Below are positions 55,624 through 63,613 of a DNA stretch of 64,000 bases, piece after piece (positions within the stretch are counted from its first letter, which is position 1; each line of letters starts with the position of its first letter). Both the position numbers and the translations under genes were made by a program. Source of the stretch: Alcanivoracaceae bacterium (GTDB lineage: Bacteria; Pseudomonadota; Gammaproteobacteria; Pseudomonadales; Alcanivoracaceae); NCBI GenBank assembly GCA_023146255.1, contig JAGLCJ010000010.1, positions 62,001 through 126,000 on the forward strand. The letters are read 5' to 3'. The notes under the pieces were generated by a model that was not told the origin of the DNA, did not search any database, and saw only the letters and a list, made by a program, of their open reading frames with translations.

Positions 55624-55692
55624 CTGCTACACTCACCACCGTTGAATTGATCGCGCGCCGTTACCCGGCGCTGCACTGCCACCGAGGATACC

Positions 55693-57723
55693 ATGTCGCA
55701 TAACCCGCTGATCGACTACACCGGCCTGCCGCCGTTCTCCGAGATCCGTCCCGAACATGTTCAACCGGCGGTCGAGCAGCTGATCGCTGCCGGGCGGGCA
55801 AAGATTGAGGAAGTTTTGGCGAAAGGTGATTTCAGCTGGGCCGGGCTGGTGGCCACGCTGGATGAGGAAGACGAACGGCTCGGCAAGGCATTCGGTCCAG
55901 TCGGCCATTTGAATGGCGTGGCACAGAATCCGGCCCTGCGCGATGCCTACAACGCCTGCCTGCCGTTACTCAGCGAATATGGCACCGAGGTCGGCCAGAA
56001 TGAAAAGCTGTATGCCGCCTATCAGGCCCTGCGCGACAGCGCCGAGTACGGCACCCTGAATGAAGCGCAGCAGAAGGACCTGGATAATACACTGCGCGAT
56101 TTCCGCCTGTCCGGCGTCAGTCTTGCTGCGGAGAAAAAGGCCGAGTACATGGAAGTGGCCAAGCGGCTTTCGGAACTGACCTCGACGTTTTCCGATAACG
56201 TACTGGATGCCACTCAGGCCTGGCGCAAGCATGTCACCGATGAGTCGTTGCTGGCCGGCCTGCCGGATGTGGCCCGCGCCGGTGCGGCCGATCGTGCCAA
56301 AGAAGAGAATCTGGAAGGCTGGTTGCTGACGCTGGATTTCCCCTGCTACTACGCGGTGATGTGTCACGCCACCAACCGCGAACTGCGCGAGGAAATGTAC
56401 CGCGCCCATGTCACCCGTGCCTCAGAAACCGGTCCGGATGAGGGCAAGTTTGATAACAGTGCAATCATGGATGAAATACTTGCCCTGCGGCAGAAAGAAG
56501 CCGAGCTGCTGGGCTTTGCCAGCTATGCCGAAGCGTCTTTGGAAACCAAGATGGCGCGCAACATCGATGAAGTGGTCGGCTTCCTGCAGGATCTCGCCGT
56601 CAAGGCAAAGCCGCAAGCCGAGCAGGAACTGGCTGAACTGCGCAACTTTGCCGCCGAGCAAGGCGCTGGCGAGTTGCAGCCGTGGGACATGACCTTCTGG
56701 AGCGAGCGACTGCGGGAGGCCCGGTTCAGCATTTCCGAAGAAGAGCTGCGTCCGTGGTTTCCGGCCGAAAGAGTCATCAGCGGCATGTTCGCCATTGTCG
56801 AGCGTGTATTCGGCATTCAGATTCGTTCCCGTGATGGCGTCGACAGCTGGCACAAGGATGTCCGCTTCTACGATGTAATTGATAACGGCGGCGAAGTCAT
56901 GGCGAGTTTCTATCTCGACATGTATGCGCGCACTGGCAAGCGCGGCGGTGCGTGGATGGACGACTGCCTTGGCCGGGTTCGCCACAAGGATGGCAAGCTG
57001 CAAACGCCGGTGGCCTACCTGACCTGCAACTTTGCTCCGCCGGCCGGCGGCAAGCCCGGCCTGCTGACCCACGATGAAGTGGTCACCCTGTTCCATGAAT
57101 TCGGCCATGGCCTGCATCACATGCTGACCGAGCAGGAAGTCCCCGGCGTCTCCGGCATCAGCGGCGTCGCCTGGGATGCGGTCGAACTACCAAGCCAATT
57201 CATGGAGAACTGGTGCTGGACCGAAGAGGGCGTGGCCATGCTGTCGGCTCACTATGAAAGCGGCGAGCCATTGCCCAGAGACAAGCTCGACAAGCTGCTG
57301 GCGGCGAAGAATTTTCAGAGTGCCATGGGCATGCTGCGCCAGCTCGAATTTTCCATTTTTGACATGAAGATCCACGCAGGCCTGAACGGTAAGACCATTG
57401 CTCAAGTGCTCGCTGAAGTGCGTGACGAAGTCGCTGTCATCAAGCCGCCAGCATTCAACCGCTTCCAGAACAGCTTCAGCCACATATTTGCCGGCGGCTA
57501 TGCTGCTGGTTACTACAGCTACAAGTGGGCTGAAGTACTGTCTGCCGATGCCTGGTCGAAGTTCGAGGAGGAGGGCGTGTTCAACCCGGAAACCGGTCGC
57601 GCCTTCCGCGAGAAAATTCTGGCCAAAGGCGGGAGTCGTGAACCGATGGAATTGTTCGTCGATTTTCGCGGCCGCGAACCCAGTGTTGAGCCGCTGCTTC
57701 GTCACAGCGGAATTGCGGCGTGA
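55693..57723 (+). CDS. prlC: Oligopeptidase A
   Basis: The 676-residue M3-family metallopeptidase cleaves short peptides, including signal-peptide fragments, in the cytoplasm. The zinc site is VTLFHEFGHGLHHML (HEFGH) near residue 465, with the downstream ligand Glu in the PSQFMENWCW region. The N-terminus (NPLIDYTGLPPFSEIRPEHVQPAVEQLIA) and C-terminus match OpdA/PrlC. The stop overlaps the GTG start of the YheV-like gene, the order found in E. coli and Pseudomonas. Confidence 0.96.
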   Translation: MSHNPLIDYTGLPPFSEIRPEHVQPAVEQLIAAGRAKIEEVLAKGDFSWAGLVATLDEEDERLGKAFGPVGHLNGVAQNPALRDAYNACLPLLSEYGTEVGQNEKLYAAYQALRDSAEYGTLNEAQQKDLDNTLRDFRLSGVSLAAEKKAEYMEVAKRLSELTSTFSDNVLDATQAWRKHVTDESLLAGLPDVARAGAADRAKEENLEGWLLTLDFPCYYAVMCHATNRELREEMYRAHVTRASETGPDEGKFDNSAIMDEILALRQKEAELLGFASYAEASLETKMARNIDEVVGFLQDLAVKAKPQAEQELAELRNFAAEQGAGELQPWDMTFWSERLREARFSISEEELRPWFPAERVISGMFAIVERVFGIQIRSRDGVDSWHKDVRFYDVIDNGGEVMASFYLDMYARTGKRGGAWMDDCLGRVRHKDGKLQTPVAYLTCNFAPPAGGKPGLLTHDEVVTLFHEFGHGLHHMLTEQEVPGVSGISGVAWDAVELPSQFMENWCWTEEGVAMLSAHYESGEPLPRDKLDKLLAAKNFQSAMGMLRQLEFSIFDMKIHAGLNGKTIAQVLAEVRDEVAVIKPPAFNRFQNSFSHIFAGGYAAGYYSYKWAEVLSADAWSKFEEEGVFNPETGRAFREKILAKGGSREPMELFVDFRGREPSVEPLLRHSGIAA

Positions 57724-57923
57724 TCAGGCGCCGCTTTATCGCCGGCGCCAGCTGCCCGCAGTGTGGCGCCGTCGACAAGATTGTCCGGGTGGAAGAGGGC
57801 GAGCGGATCTATATGGAATGCATCGCCTGCAACATGATCCGCGATCTCGATGCAGAACCACCGCGGGAACATCCCACCGATGAACCCGCGGTGCCGATTC
57901 TGATCCGGCCACCTAAAAAGTAA
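57720..57923 (+). CDS. yheV: YheV-family putative zinc-ribbon protein
   Basis: The 67-residue protein starts at GTG overlapping the prlC stop (GTGA). It carries two CxxC pairs (ASCPQCGAVDK and MECIACNMIRD) that should form a small zinc ribbon, and a proline-rich acidic tail. YheV proteins have no established function, but the gene is often coupled to prlC. Confidence 0.87.
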   Translation: MIRRRFIAGASCPQCGAVDKIVRVEEGERIYMECIACNMIRDLDAEPPREHPTDEPAVPILIRPPKK

Positions 57924-57926
57924 TGT

Positions 57927-58304
57927 TCATGCCTTGCGTAGATTCCTGATCACCAGCCACTTCATCAGCACCATGGCAAGCAGCACGATGATGGATGATA
58001 TGGCCAGAACCGGCTCAATGGTCGCCAACGGCACGAACTGGCCGTAAAGCAGGAATAGCCCGGTCACCATTCCCAGCGTGCCGAGCTGATGAGCGACGAA
58101 CTGCACCGTCACCAGGGTACCCGTTACATCCGGCAACCAGACCCGGTAGCACACCGCATAAACAAACGACACGACGAAGCCCACCAGCAGAATATGTGCA
58201 TGGGTGACGTGTTGAATGTGGTTATGGGAAGCGGCCATGACAATGCCGAGAATCATCCCGAGAGCAGCATAGCCCAATGCCGTAAGCAGATACTTGCGAT
58301 CCAT
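57927..58304 (-). CDS. Small four-TM membrane protein of unknown function
   Basis: The 125-residue protein has four predicted TM helices (about residues 7-25, 36-57, 70-88, 95-118). The first loop is rich in histidine (MAASHNHIQHVTHAHILLVGFVVSFVYAVCYRVW), and the HAHILLVGF pattern recalls short relatives of haem-copper oxidase subunit I, but there are too few residues for an oxidase. Family and function are not assigned. It converges with yheV, with 3 bases between the stops. Confidence 0.7.
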   Translation of the reverse strand: MDRKYLLTALGYAALGMILGIVMAASHNHIQHVTHAHILLVGFVVSFVYAVCYRVWLPDVTGTLVTVQFVAHQLGTLGMVTGLFLLYGQFVPLATIEPVLAISSIIVLLAMVLMKWLVIRNLRKA

Positions 58305-58337
58305 ATGTCCCCCGTTTTGCTGTTTCGATTTCCCCGG

Positions 58338-59084
58338 TCAAATCTTACGGTAAAGCAAATCCCAGACGCCATGGCCCAGCCGTGCACCGCGGCGTTCAAA
58401 TTTGGTCTCCGGCCGCCAGTCCGGCCGGGCAGCGAAGCGGCCATCATCGGCCAGATTCTGCCAGCCATTTTCGGCCTGCATGATCTCCAGCATATGCTCG
58501 GCGTAATTTTCCCAGTCGGTGGCCATATGCAGCACACCGCCCGGCGCCAGCTTGCGCTGTACCAGCTGGACCCATGACGGTTGGACGATGCGGCGCTTGT
58601 GATGTTTTTTCTTGTGCCAGGGATCAGGGAAGTAAAGCTGGACCCGGGAGAGGCTGGCATCGGCGATACACAGTTCGAGAATCTCGACCGCGTCATCGCA
58701 GTAGCTGCGCAGATTATTCACCCCGGTTTCCTCAATCGCCATCAGCAAGGCGCCGACGCCGGGGCGGTGTACTTCGATGCCGACAAAATCCTTGTCCGGC
58801 TCGGCGCTCGCCATCTGTACCAGTGACTGGCCCATGCCGTAGCCGATCTCCAGCACCTGTGGCGCATCGCGGCCAAACACCGTCTGCGGATCGAGCACGC
58901 CGGCGTCACGCTCCAGGCCGAAGCGCGGCCAGAGGTTATCGAGCGCCTTCTGCTGGCCGGCGGTCAGGCGCCCTTCGCGCAGGACAAAGCTGCGTACCTT
59001 GCGCATCACCTTGCCGGTGATCGGGTCCTGATCCTGTCTGAGAAAATCGAGCATGGCGGTCGGGGCTGGCAACGGGACGGGCAT
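58338..59084 (-). CDS. trmB: tRNA (guanine-N7)-methyltransferase
   Basis: From ATG 59084 the product is 248 residues. It has the SAM-binding segment VLEIGYGMGQSLVQMA, FVGIEVHRPGVGALL, and the TrmB signature VQLYFPDPWHKKKHHKRRIVQPSWVQLV; the C-terminus has TDWENYAEHMLEIM and TKFERRGARLGHGVWDLLY. It makes m7G46 in tRNA. A start at 59054 (MLDFLRQD) is also possible. The upstream region and the 59084 start codon lie in a nested inverted repeat. Confidence 0.93.
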   Translation of the reverse strand: MPVPLPAPTAMLDFLRQDQDPITGKVMRKVRSFVLREGRLTAGQQKALDNLWPRFGLERDAGVLDPQTVFGRDAPQVLEIGYGMGQSLVQMASAEPDKDFVGIEVHRPGVGALLMAIEETGVNNLRSYCDDAVEILELCIADASLSRVQLYFPDPWHKKKHHKRRIVQPSWVQLVQRKLAPGGVLHMATDWENYAEHMLEIMQAENGWQNLADDGRFAARPDWRPETKFERRGARLGHGVWDLLYRKI

Positions 59085-59132
59085 TGTACGGCAATCTTCG
59101 AGACGCTGTGCAGCGTCGGGACGTACAATGCC
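59080..59132. promoter_or_regulatory. Nested inverted repeat at the trmB start and divergent intergenic region
   Basis: GGCATTGTACG (59080-59090) and CGTACAATGCC (59122-59132) are an 11-bp perfect inverted repeat enclosing a second one, GACGCT-GTGC-AGCGTC. The left arm includes the trmB ATG at 59084 on the minus strand. It may be an operator or an mRNA hairpin hiding the start codon. Confidence 0.6.
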
Positions 59133-59175
59133 GGCCCTGAATGCACTGACGGCGCATACGCCAACGGAGACTGCC

Positions 59176-59439
59176 GTGGAAGGCATGGACGAGATCGAAG
59201 ACAACTTTGCCCTGCAGAAGCTGATTGAGGCCGTCGAGAACCAGATTGCCGACGGCCATCCGCGCGAGGCCGGGCTGGTGCTGATGGCGCTGCTCGGGCA
59301 GGGCGTCGACCGGCAATCGGCCCTGACCCTGATGGCGGAAACGCTGGCCGAACATATCGCCATCACCTTCGCCTCGGAAAAGCCGTTTGATGTGAATGCC
59401 TACGCCCGCGCCCTGCTGGCATTAGCGCAGGACGACTGA
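59176..59439 (+). CDS. Small conserved-looking acidic protein of unknown function
   Basis: With a GTG start at 59176 (GGAGA 6-10 bases upstream) the product is 87 residues and mostly helical: MDEIEDNFALQKLIEAVENQIADGHPREAGLVLMALLGQGVDRQSALTLMAETLAEHIAITFASEKPFDVNAYARALLAL. An ATG three codons later is an alternative. It ends 7 bases before the MATE gene, so they may be cotranscribed. I do not recognise the family. Confidence 0.65.
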   Translation: MEGMDEIEDNFALQKLIEAVENQIADGHPREAGLVLMALLGQGVDRQSALTLMAETLAEHIAITFASEKPFDVNAYARALLALAQDD

Positions 59440-59446
59440 ACCCGCG

Positions 59447-60793
59447 ATGAAGCCACGGCAGGATCTCACCAACGGCGACGTGCGCGGCCACCTCTGGCGG
59501 CTCGGCTTGCCGATGGTGCTCGGCATCATTGCGGTGATGTCGATCGGTCTGGCCGATGCCTGGTTTCTCGGCCAGGTCGGCATCGCCGAGCTGGCCGCCA
59601 TCAGCTTTTCATTCCCGGTGACCTTCGCCATCGCCTCGGTGGCCATCGGCCTGGGCGCCGGTGCCTCGTCGGTGGTATCCCGTGCCATCGGCACCGGCGA
59701 TCAGCACAAGGTGCGACGGCTGGCCACTGACAGCCTTGGTCTGTCGGTGCTGATTGTCGCGGTGCTGTCCGTACTGGGCTGGCTGACCAGCCGCCCGTTG
59801 TTTGCCGCCATGGGCGCCCGCGATGAAGTGCTCGATCTGGTCGTCGCCTACATGGATATCTGGTATTTCGGCATGCCGTTTCTGGTGGTGCCGATGGTTG
59901 CCGGCAGCCTGCTGCGAGCCACCGGCGATGCCCGCATTCCCAGCCTGACCATGGTGCTGAGCGCGGTGGTCAACGTCATTCTCGATCCAATCCTGATCTT
60001 CGGGCTTGGCCCGATTCCGGCCATGGGCATGGAGGGCGCGGCCTGGGCCACGCTGGTGGCGCGGGCATTCTCGCTGGTACTGGCACTGTCGGTACTGATT
60101 CTCCGCGAGCGCCTGATTGTGCTGGAGCGGGCACCGCTGGCCGAAGTGGCGGAATCCTGGCGCAAGGTCATTGCCGTCGGTATTCCGGCGTCGCTGGCCA
60201 ACATGATCAACCCGCTGTGTCTGGCGATCATTACCGCCATTCTCGCCCGCTACGGCACCGAGACCGTGGCGGCGTTCGGTGTCGCCGGTCGGATCGAGGC
60301 GTTGGCGGCGATTCCGATGCTGGCGCTATCCGCCTCGATCGGCCCGATCACCGGCCAGAATCATGGCGCCGGGCTGCCGCACCGGATCCGCACGGCGATG
60401 CTCGACAGCTTCCTGTTCTGCGTGCTCTGGGGGGCCGGCATGGCCCTGACGCTGTGGTTCGCAGGGGAATGGTTTGCCGGCCTTTTCAGCGATGATCCAG
60501 ACGTAATCAGGGAAATTACCAGCTATTTGCATATCGTGCCGTTGACGCTGGGCGGCTATGGCGTGGTCATCGTCGCCGCCGCCACCTACAACGCTCTGGG
60601 TCTGGGCTACCGGGCCATGGGGTTCTATATGCTGCGCTCGGCGCTACTCTATGTGCCACTGGCCTGGCTGGCATCGCTGTGGTTCGACAGCTTTGCCGTG
60701 TTTGCCGCTCTGGCGGTGGCCAATCTGCTGTCCGGCGCCGTTATCGGCCGTTTATCGCTTTCCGGGATTGACCAATCTGCGAAAAAGGGGTGA
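59447..60793 (+). CDS. MATE-family efflux transporter
   Basis: The 448-residue protein has the 12-TM MATE layout with two related halves: LWRLGLPMVLGIIAVMSIGLADAWFLGQVG, GLGAGASSVVSRAIGTGDQHKVRRLA in the first and WRKVIAVGIPASLANMINPL, LSASIGPITGQNHGAGLPHRI in the second. Such pumps export cationic compounds in exchange for H+ or Na+; the substrate is not evident. Confidence 0.93.
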   Translation: MKPRQDLTNGDVRGHLWRLGLPMVLGIIAVMSIGLADAWFLGQVGIAELAAISFSFPVTFAIASVAIGLGAGASSVVSRAIGTGDQHKVRRLATDSLGLSVLIVAVLSVLGWLTSRPLFAAMGARDEVLDLVVAYMDIWYFGMPFLVVPMVAGSLLRATGDARIPSLTMVLSAVVNVILDPILIFGLGPIPAMGMEGAAWATLVARAFSLVLALSVLILRERLIVLERAPLAEVAESWRKVIAVGIPASLANMINPLCLAIITAILARYGTETVAAFGVAGRIEALAAIPMLALSASIGPITGQNHGAGLPHRIRTAMLDSFLFCVLWGAGMALTLWFAGEWFAGLFSDDPDVIREITSYLHIVPLTLGGYGVVIVAAATYNALGLGYRAMGFYMLRSALLYVPLAWLASLWFDSFAVFAALAVANLLSGAVIGRLSLSGIDQSAKKG

Positions 60794-60877
60794 TATGGGG
60801 CCGTCCCCATGAGTCGCTGCATCACCCGCAGCCATGTTGCGGAGTGGTCAGCGGTTCCCTAGCCGCGGAGAGCCACC

Positions 60878-61108
60878 ATGAGTAACAGCAGACTGGCCGG
60901 ACATTCCACAATTCATTTCGATGCGGACCTGTACCAGGCCATGGTCCTGAAATCGGCTGAAAGCGGCGAATCCCTTTCCGATCTCGTCAATCGCGCCATG
61001 CGTAATCTGATCGAAGATGAACAGTACGCACTGGAAGAACTTGAGCGCCGTAGCGGTGACGAGGCGATGGGTTTCTTCGAGCTGATTGATTCGCTCGACA
61101 ATCTCTAA
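60878..61108 (+). CDS. Ribbon-helix-helix (CopG-like) small protein
   Basis: The 76-residue protein has a short N-terminal strand and two helices (STIHFDADLYQAMVLKSAESGESLSDLVNRAMRNLIEDEQ) typical of ribbon-helix-helix DNA-binding proteins such as CopG and many antitoxins, then an acidic C-terminal tail (ALEELERRSGDEAMGFFELIDSLDNL) of the sort that binds toxins. GGAGAG lies 6 bases before the ATG. No toxin gene is adjacent, so it may be an orphan antitoxin or a stand-alone regulator. Confidence 0.72.
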   Translation: MSNSRLAGHSTIHFDADLYQAMVLKSAESGESLSDLVNRAMRNLIEDEQYALEELERRSGDEAMGFFELIDSLDNL

Positions 61109-61153
61109 CCAGTCGGGATATTCAGGCCGGGCACGTGTGCCCGGCCGGTAACG

Positions 61154-61711
61154 TCAGGGCGCCTGAAGCATTTGCTGCGCTTCAGTGGCGCGCTTGACGT
61201 AATCCTGATACGCCGGAATCGCAATCGCCGCGAAAATACCAAGCAGAAAGATAGCCGGAAAGATCAACGCCACCAGAATCATGCCGCGCGGGTTGGCAAC
61301 AGGAGCCGGGCCGTAACTGTTCGATCCCGGTGAGCCGGCGGCAAAAATCAGATAGAGCGCCAGCACCAGATTTGCCAACGGAACCAGTATCAGCAACGAC
61401 ATCCAGCCATTTTTATCCAGATCATTCAGCCGACGCACCATGTAACCCCAGGTCATTACCATCATGCCGATGTAAGCAATCGCCATCAGCAATACAGCTG
61501 CGCCCTGAGCCGCCGCGTTATCACCGGCACCAGCCATCAGCACAGTGCCGGGAATGATCAGAACATAGCCCAGCAGTGATGCGATGAAGCAGTAGCCAAG
61601 ATAACGGAGCCGACCAATCCGCCCTGAAAAGCTGAAAATCTTCGGCTGATACGAAGCTTCCACCACATCCCCGACCAGTGACGCCTCAGGCGTCTGATAG
61701 ACATTACTCAT
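61154..61711 (-). CDS. DUF805 membrane protein with pilin-like C-terminal segment
   Basis: The 185-residue protein has the DUF805 signature (FSFSGRIGRLRYLGYCFIASLLGYVL, RRLNDLDKNGWMSLLILVPLANLVLALYLIFAAGSPGSNSYG) with about four TM helices. After a short loop, an extra C-terminal helix reads LGIFAAIAIPAYQDYVKRA, nearly identical to the N-terminal helix of type IV pilins but without a prepilin cleavage site. The function of DUF805 is unknown. Confidence 0.83.
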   Translation of the reverse strand: MSNVYQTPEASLVGDVVEASYQPKIFSFSGRIGRLRYLGYCFIASLLGYVLIIPGTVLMAGAGDNAAAQGAAVLLMAIAYIGMMVMTWGYMVRRLNDLDKNGWMSLLILVPLANLVLALYLIFAAGSPGSNSYGPAPVANPRGMILVALIFPAIFLLGIFAAIAIPAYQDYVKRATEAQQMLQAP

Positions 61712-61761
61712 TCCCTTGCTCCTTATTGTGTTTGATCTTCTTTATTTAACGCTGACAGGCA

Positions 61762-62541
61762 TTACCCGATCAGCCCGCCCATTGGGGAGGAGGCACTGGC
61801 ATAGGCCTTTTTCTGCATCCGTCCGGCGAGGAACGATTCGCGCCCGGCTTCGATCGCCTTCTTCATGGCACTGGCCATCAGCACCGGGTTGCGTGCATGC
61901 GCCACTGCACTGTTCAGCAGTACGCCCTCGCAACCCAGCTCCATAGCAATAGCCGCATCACTGGCACTGCCGACGCCGGCATCAACAATGATCGGCACTT
62001 TTGCCTCTTCCAGAATCAGACGAATATTGTGCGGATTGAGAATGCCGAGCCCGGAACCAATCAGCGAACCCAGTGGCATCACCGCGACGCAGCCCATCTG
62101 TTCCAGTTCTTTCGCCACAATCGGATCGTCGTTGGTATAGACCATCACCTTGAAGCCGTCCTTCACCAACTGCTCGGCGGCTTTCAGGGTGTGGACGATA
62201 TTCGGGTACAGGGTTTTCTGATCACCGAGTACTTCCAGCTTGACCAGATCGTGTCCATCCAGCAGTTCACGAGCCAGCTTGCAGCAGCGCACCGCTTCCT
62301 CTGCGGTATAACACCCGGCGGTGTTCGGCAGGATGGTGTACTTGTCCGGGGAAATGAAATCGAGCAGGTTTGGCTCGCCGGCATTCTGGCCAATGTTGGT
62401 GCGACGAATCGCCACCGTAACGATCTCGGCGCCACTCATTTCAATAGCGGCGCGGGTTTCGTCAAAATCCTTGTACTTGCCGGTGCCGATCAGCAAACGA
62501 GATTGGTAGGTCTTGCCGGCAATAGTGAGAACATCAGTCAT
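61762..62541 (-). CDS. thiG: Thiazole synthase
   Basis: The 259-residue TIM-barrel enzyme builds the thiazole phosphate of thiamine from deoxyxylulose phosphate, dehydroglycine and ThiS thiocarboxylate. Signatures are SRLLIGTGKYKDFDETRAAIE, AIRRTNIG, NTAGCYTAEEAVRCCKLARELLDGHDLVKLEVLGD (catalytic Lys) and PLGSLIGSGLGI, VDAGVGSASDAAIAMELGCEGVLLNSAVAHA. thiS lies upstream on the same strand, with a REPIN-like element in the 112-base gap. No TPP riboswitch is seen. Confidence 0.96.
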   Translation of the reverse strand: MTDVLTIAGKTYQSRLLIGTGKYKDFDETRAAIEMSGAEIVTVAIRRTNIGQNAGEPNLLDFISPDKYTILPNTAGCYTAEEAVRCCKLARELLDGHDLVKLEVLGDQKTLYPNIVHTLKAAEQLVKDGFKVMVYTNDDPIVAKELEQMGCVAVMPLGSLIGSGLGILNPHNIRLILEEAKVPIIVDAGVGSASDAAIAMELGCEGVLLNSAVAHARNPVLMASAMKKAIEAGRESFLAGRMQKKAYASASSPMGGLIG

Positions 62542-62596
62542 GGTAGAGCCTTCTTCTAGAAACAGGGCAGAGAGCCAGGGAGCCTCTGAACAACCC

Positions 62597-62644
62597 GTAG
62601 GAGCGGCCGACCGGCCGCGATCGCGGTTGATCGACCGATACTAT
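62597..62644. repeat. REPIN-like element C between thiS and thiG
   Basis: GTAGGAGCGGCCGACCGGCCGCGA reads inward from the left; on the other strand a degenerate partner (ATAGTATCGGTCGATCAACCGCGA) reads inward from the right. The intact left half matches elements A and B; the right half has decayed. It interrupts the thiS-thiG spacer. Confidence 0.75.
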
Positions 62645-62653
62645 GGGTATCGA

Positions 62654-62848
62654 TCAGCCGCCACCGATTGCATGGACCACCTCGATAACATCGCCGGCGG
62701 ACAGTTCAAACTGGTCGTGCTTGCTCTTTGGAACAATTTCCTGATTCACTTCAACAGCCAGCCGGCCGTGCAGCCCAAGGCTGTCGAGCAACTCACGAAT
62801 GGTGCGACCATCGAACGTATGCGGTTTACCGTTCAGTGTCAGTTGCAT
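62654..62848 (-). CDS. thiS: Sulfur carrier protein ThiS
   Basis: The 64-residue beta-grasp protein ends in the Gly-Gly tail (VVHAIGGG) that is adenylated and converted to thiocarboxylate as sulfur donor for ThiG. Typical segments are MQLTLNGKPHTF, LLDSLGLHGRLAVEVNQEIVPKSKHDQFELSAGDVIEVVHA. The start follows the DUF423 gene by 16 bases. Confidence 0.95.
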   Translation of the reverse strand: MQLTLNGKPHTFDGRTIRELLDSLGLHGRLAVEVNQEIVPKSKHDQFELSAGDVIEVVHAIGGG

Positions 62849-62864
62849 GATCTTTCCAGATTAA

Positions 62865-63233
62865 TCAGGCGTGGCGCCACAACGCCCACGCCAGCATCAG
62901 CCAACCGATAATCATGGCGGTGCCGCCGATCGGCGTCACCGCGCCAAGCCAGCGCTGACCACTGAGCACCAGCAGATACAGACTGCCACTGAAAATTACC
63001 GTGCCGGCAAACAGCGTCCAGCCGGCGGCAACGAAACCGGCATTGCCGAACTGTTTCGCCAGCACCCCAACCAGCAGCAACGCCAGCGCATGGTGGAAAT
63101 GATACAGACTTGCGGTGGCCCATGTTTCAAGCAATGCGGCATCAACCCGCGACTTTAGCCCATGGGCGCCGAATGCGCCCATGACTACCGCAAGCGCCGC
63201 GTTGGCAGCTCCTAACAGAAGCAAGGCCTTCAT
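62865..63233 (-). CDS. DUF423 family membrane protein
   Basis: The 122-residue protein has four TM helices and DUF423 landmarks (GAFGAHGLKSRVDAALLETWATASLYHFHHALALLLVGVLA, GTVIFSGSLYLLVLSG, AVTPIGGTAMIIGWLMLAWALWR), as in YgdD. Function unknown. ATG 63233 overlaps the MAPEG stop by four bases (ATGA), so translation is coupled. Confidence 0.9.
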   Translation of the reverse strand: MKALLLLGAANAALAVVMGAFGAHGLKSRVDAALLETWATASLYHFHHALALLLVGVLAKQFGNAGFVAAGWTLFAGTVIFSGSLYLLVLSGQRWLGAVTPIGGTAMIIGWLMLAWALWRHA

Positions 63234-63613
63234 GCTGAAACGATAAACAGGGCAGCAACTGCAGCCATGCCTGCGCCCCATACCAGGGTACGAAGAGTGG
63301 CCTTGTCAGCAATATAAAGAATGCCGAACAGCACACGGCTGACCACGAAAGCGATGGCAAGCCCATCAATGGTGCCCTGAGCCGCAGTGCCGATCTGGTG
63401 CGCGACCACCACCGCAACGAAAAACGCAGGGTTAGCCTCAAAGCTGTTCAACTGGGCCCAGTGGGCGCGTTTGCGCGGACCCGTCAGCTTTTCCAGAAAC
63501 TCGCGCGGGTTGTGATTCTGCTTCGGGCCAAAATCGCCATGGAATTTTGCAAAGCCGGTGAAGGCGTAAGGCAAAAAAATGGCAATCAGTACACACCAGT
63601 AGGCAATAGTCAT
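63230..63613 (-). CDS. MAPEG-family membrane protein
   Basis: The 127-residue protein has four TM helices and the MAPEG pattern: AKFHGDFGPKQNHNPREFLEKLTGPRKRAHWAQLNSFEANPAFFVAVVVAHQIG (RAxxAQxNxxE region) and VVSRVLFGILYIADKATLR. The family includes membrane glutathione transferases and eicosanoid enzymes; in bacteria the role is usually unknown. It overlaps both neighbours by four bases (ATGA), consistent with an operon with the DsbA-family gene, perhaps a glutathione-linked detoxification pair. Confidence 0.88.
   Translation of the reverse strand: MTIAYWCVLIAIFLPYAFTGFAKFHGDFGPKQNHNPREFLEKLTGPRKRAHWAQLNSFEANPAFFVAVVVAHQIGTAAQGTIDGLAIAFVVSRVLFGILYIADKATLRTLVWGAGMAAVAALFIVSA

Noticed and set aside
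60795..60810. ATGGGG-CCGT-CCCCAT palindrome after the MATE gene as a terminator
   Set aside because: The stem is only 6 bp and no T-run follows; too weak to call.
62542..62653. A TPP riboswitch for thiS/thiG
   Set aside because: No CUGAGA or ACCUGA-type TPP motifs are seen; the spacer is occupied by a REPIN-like element, and thiS begins 16 bases after the preceding gene.
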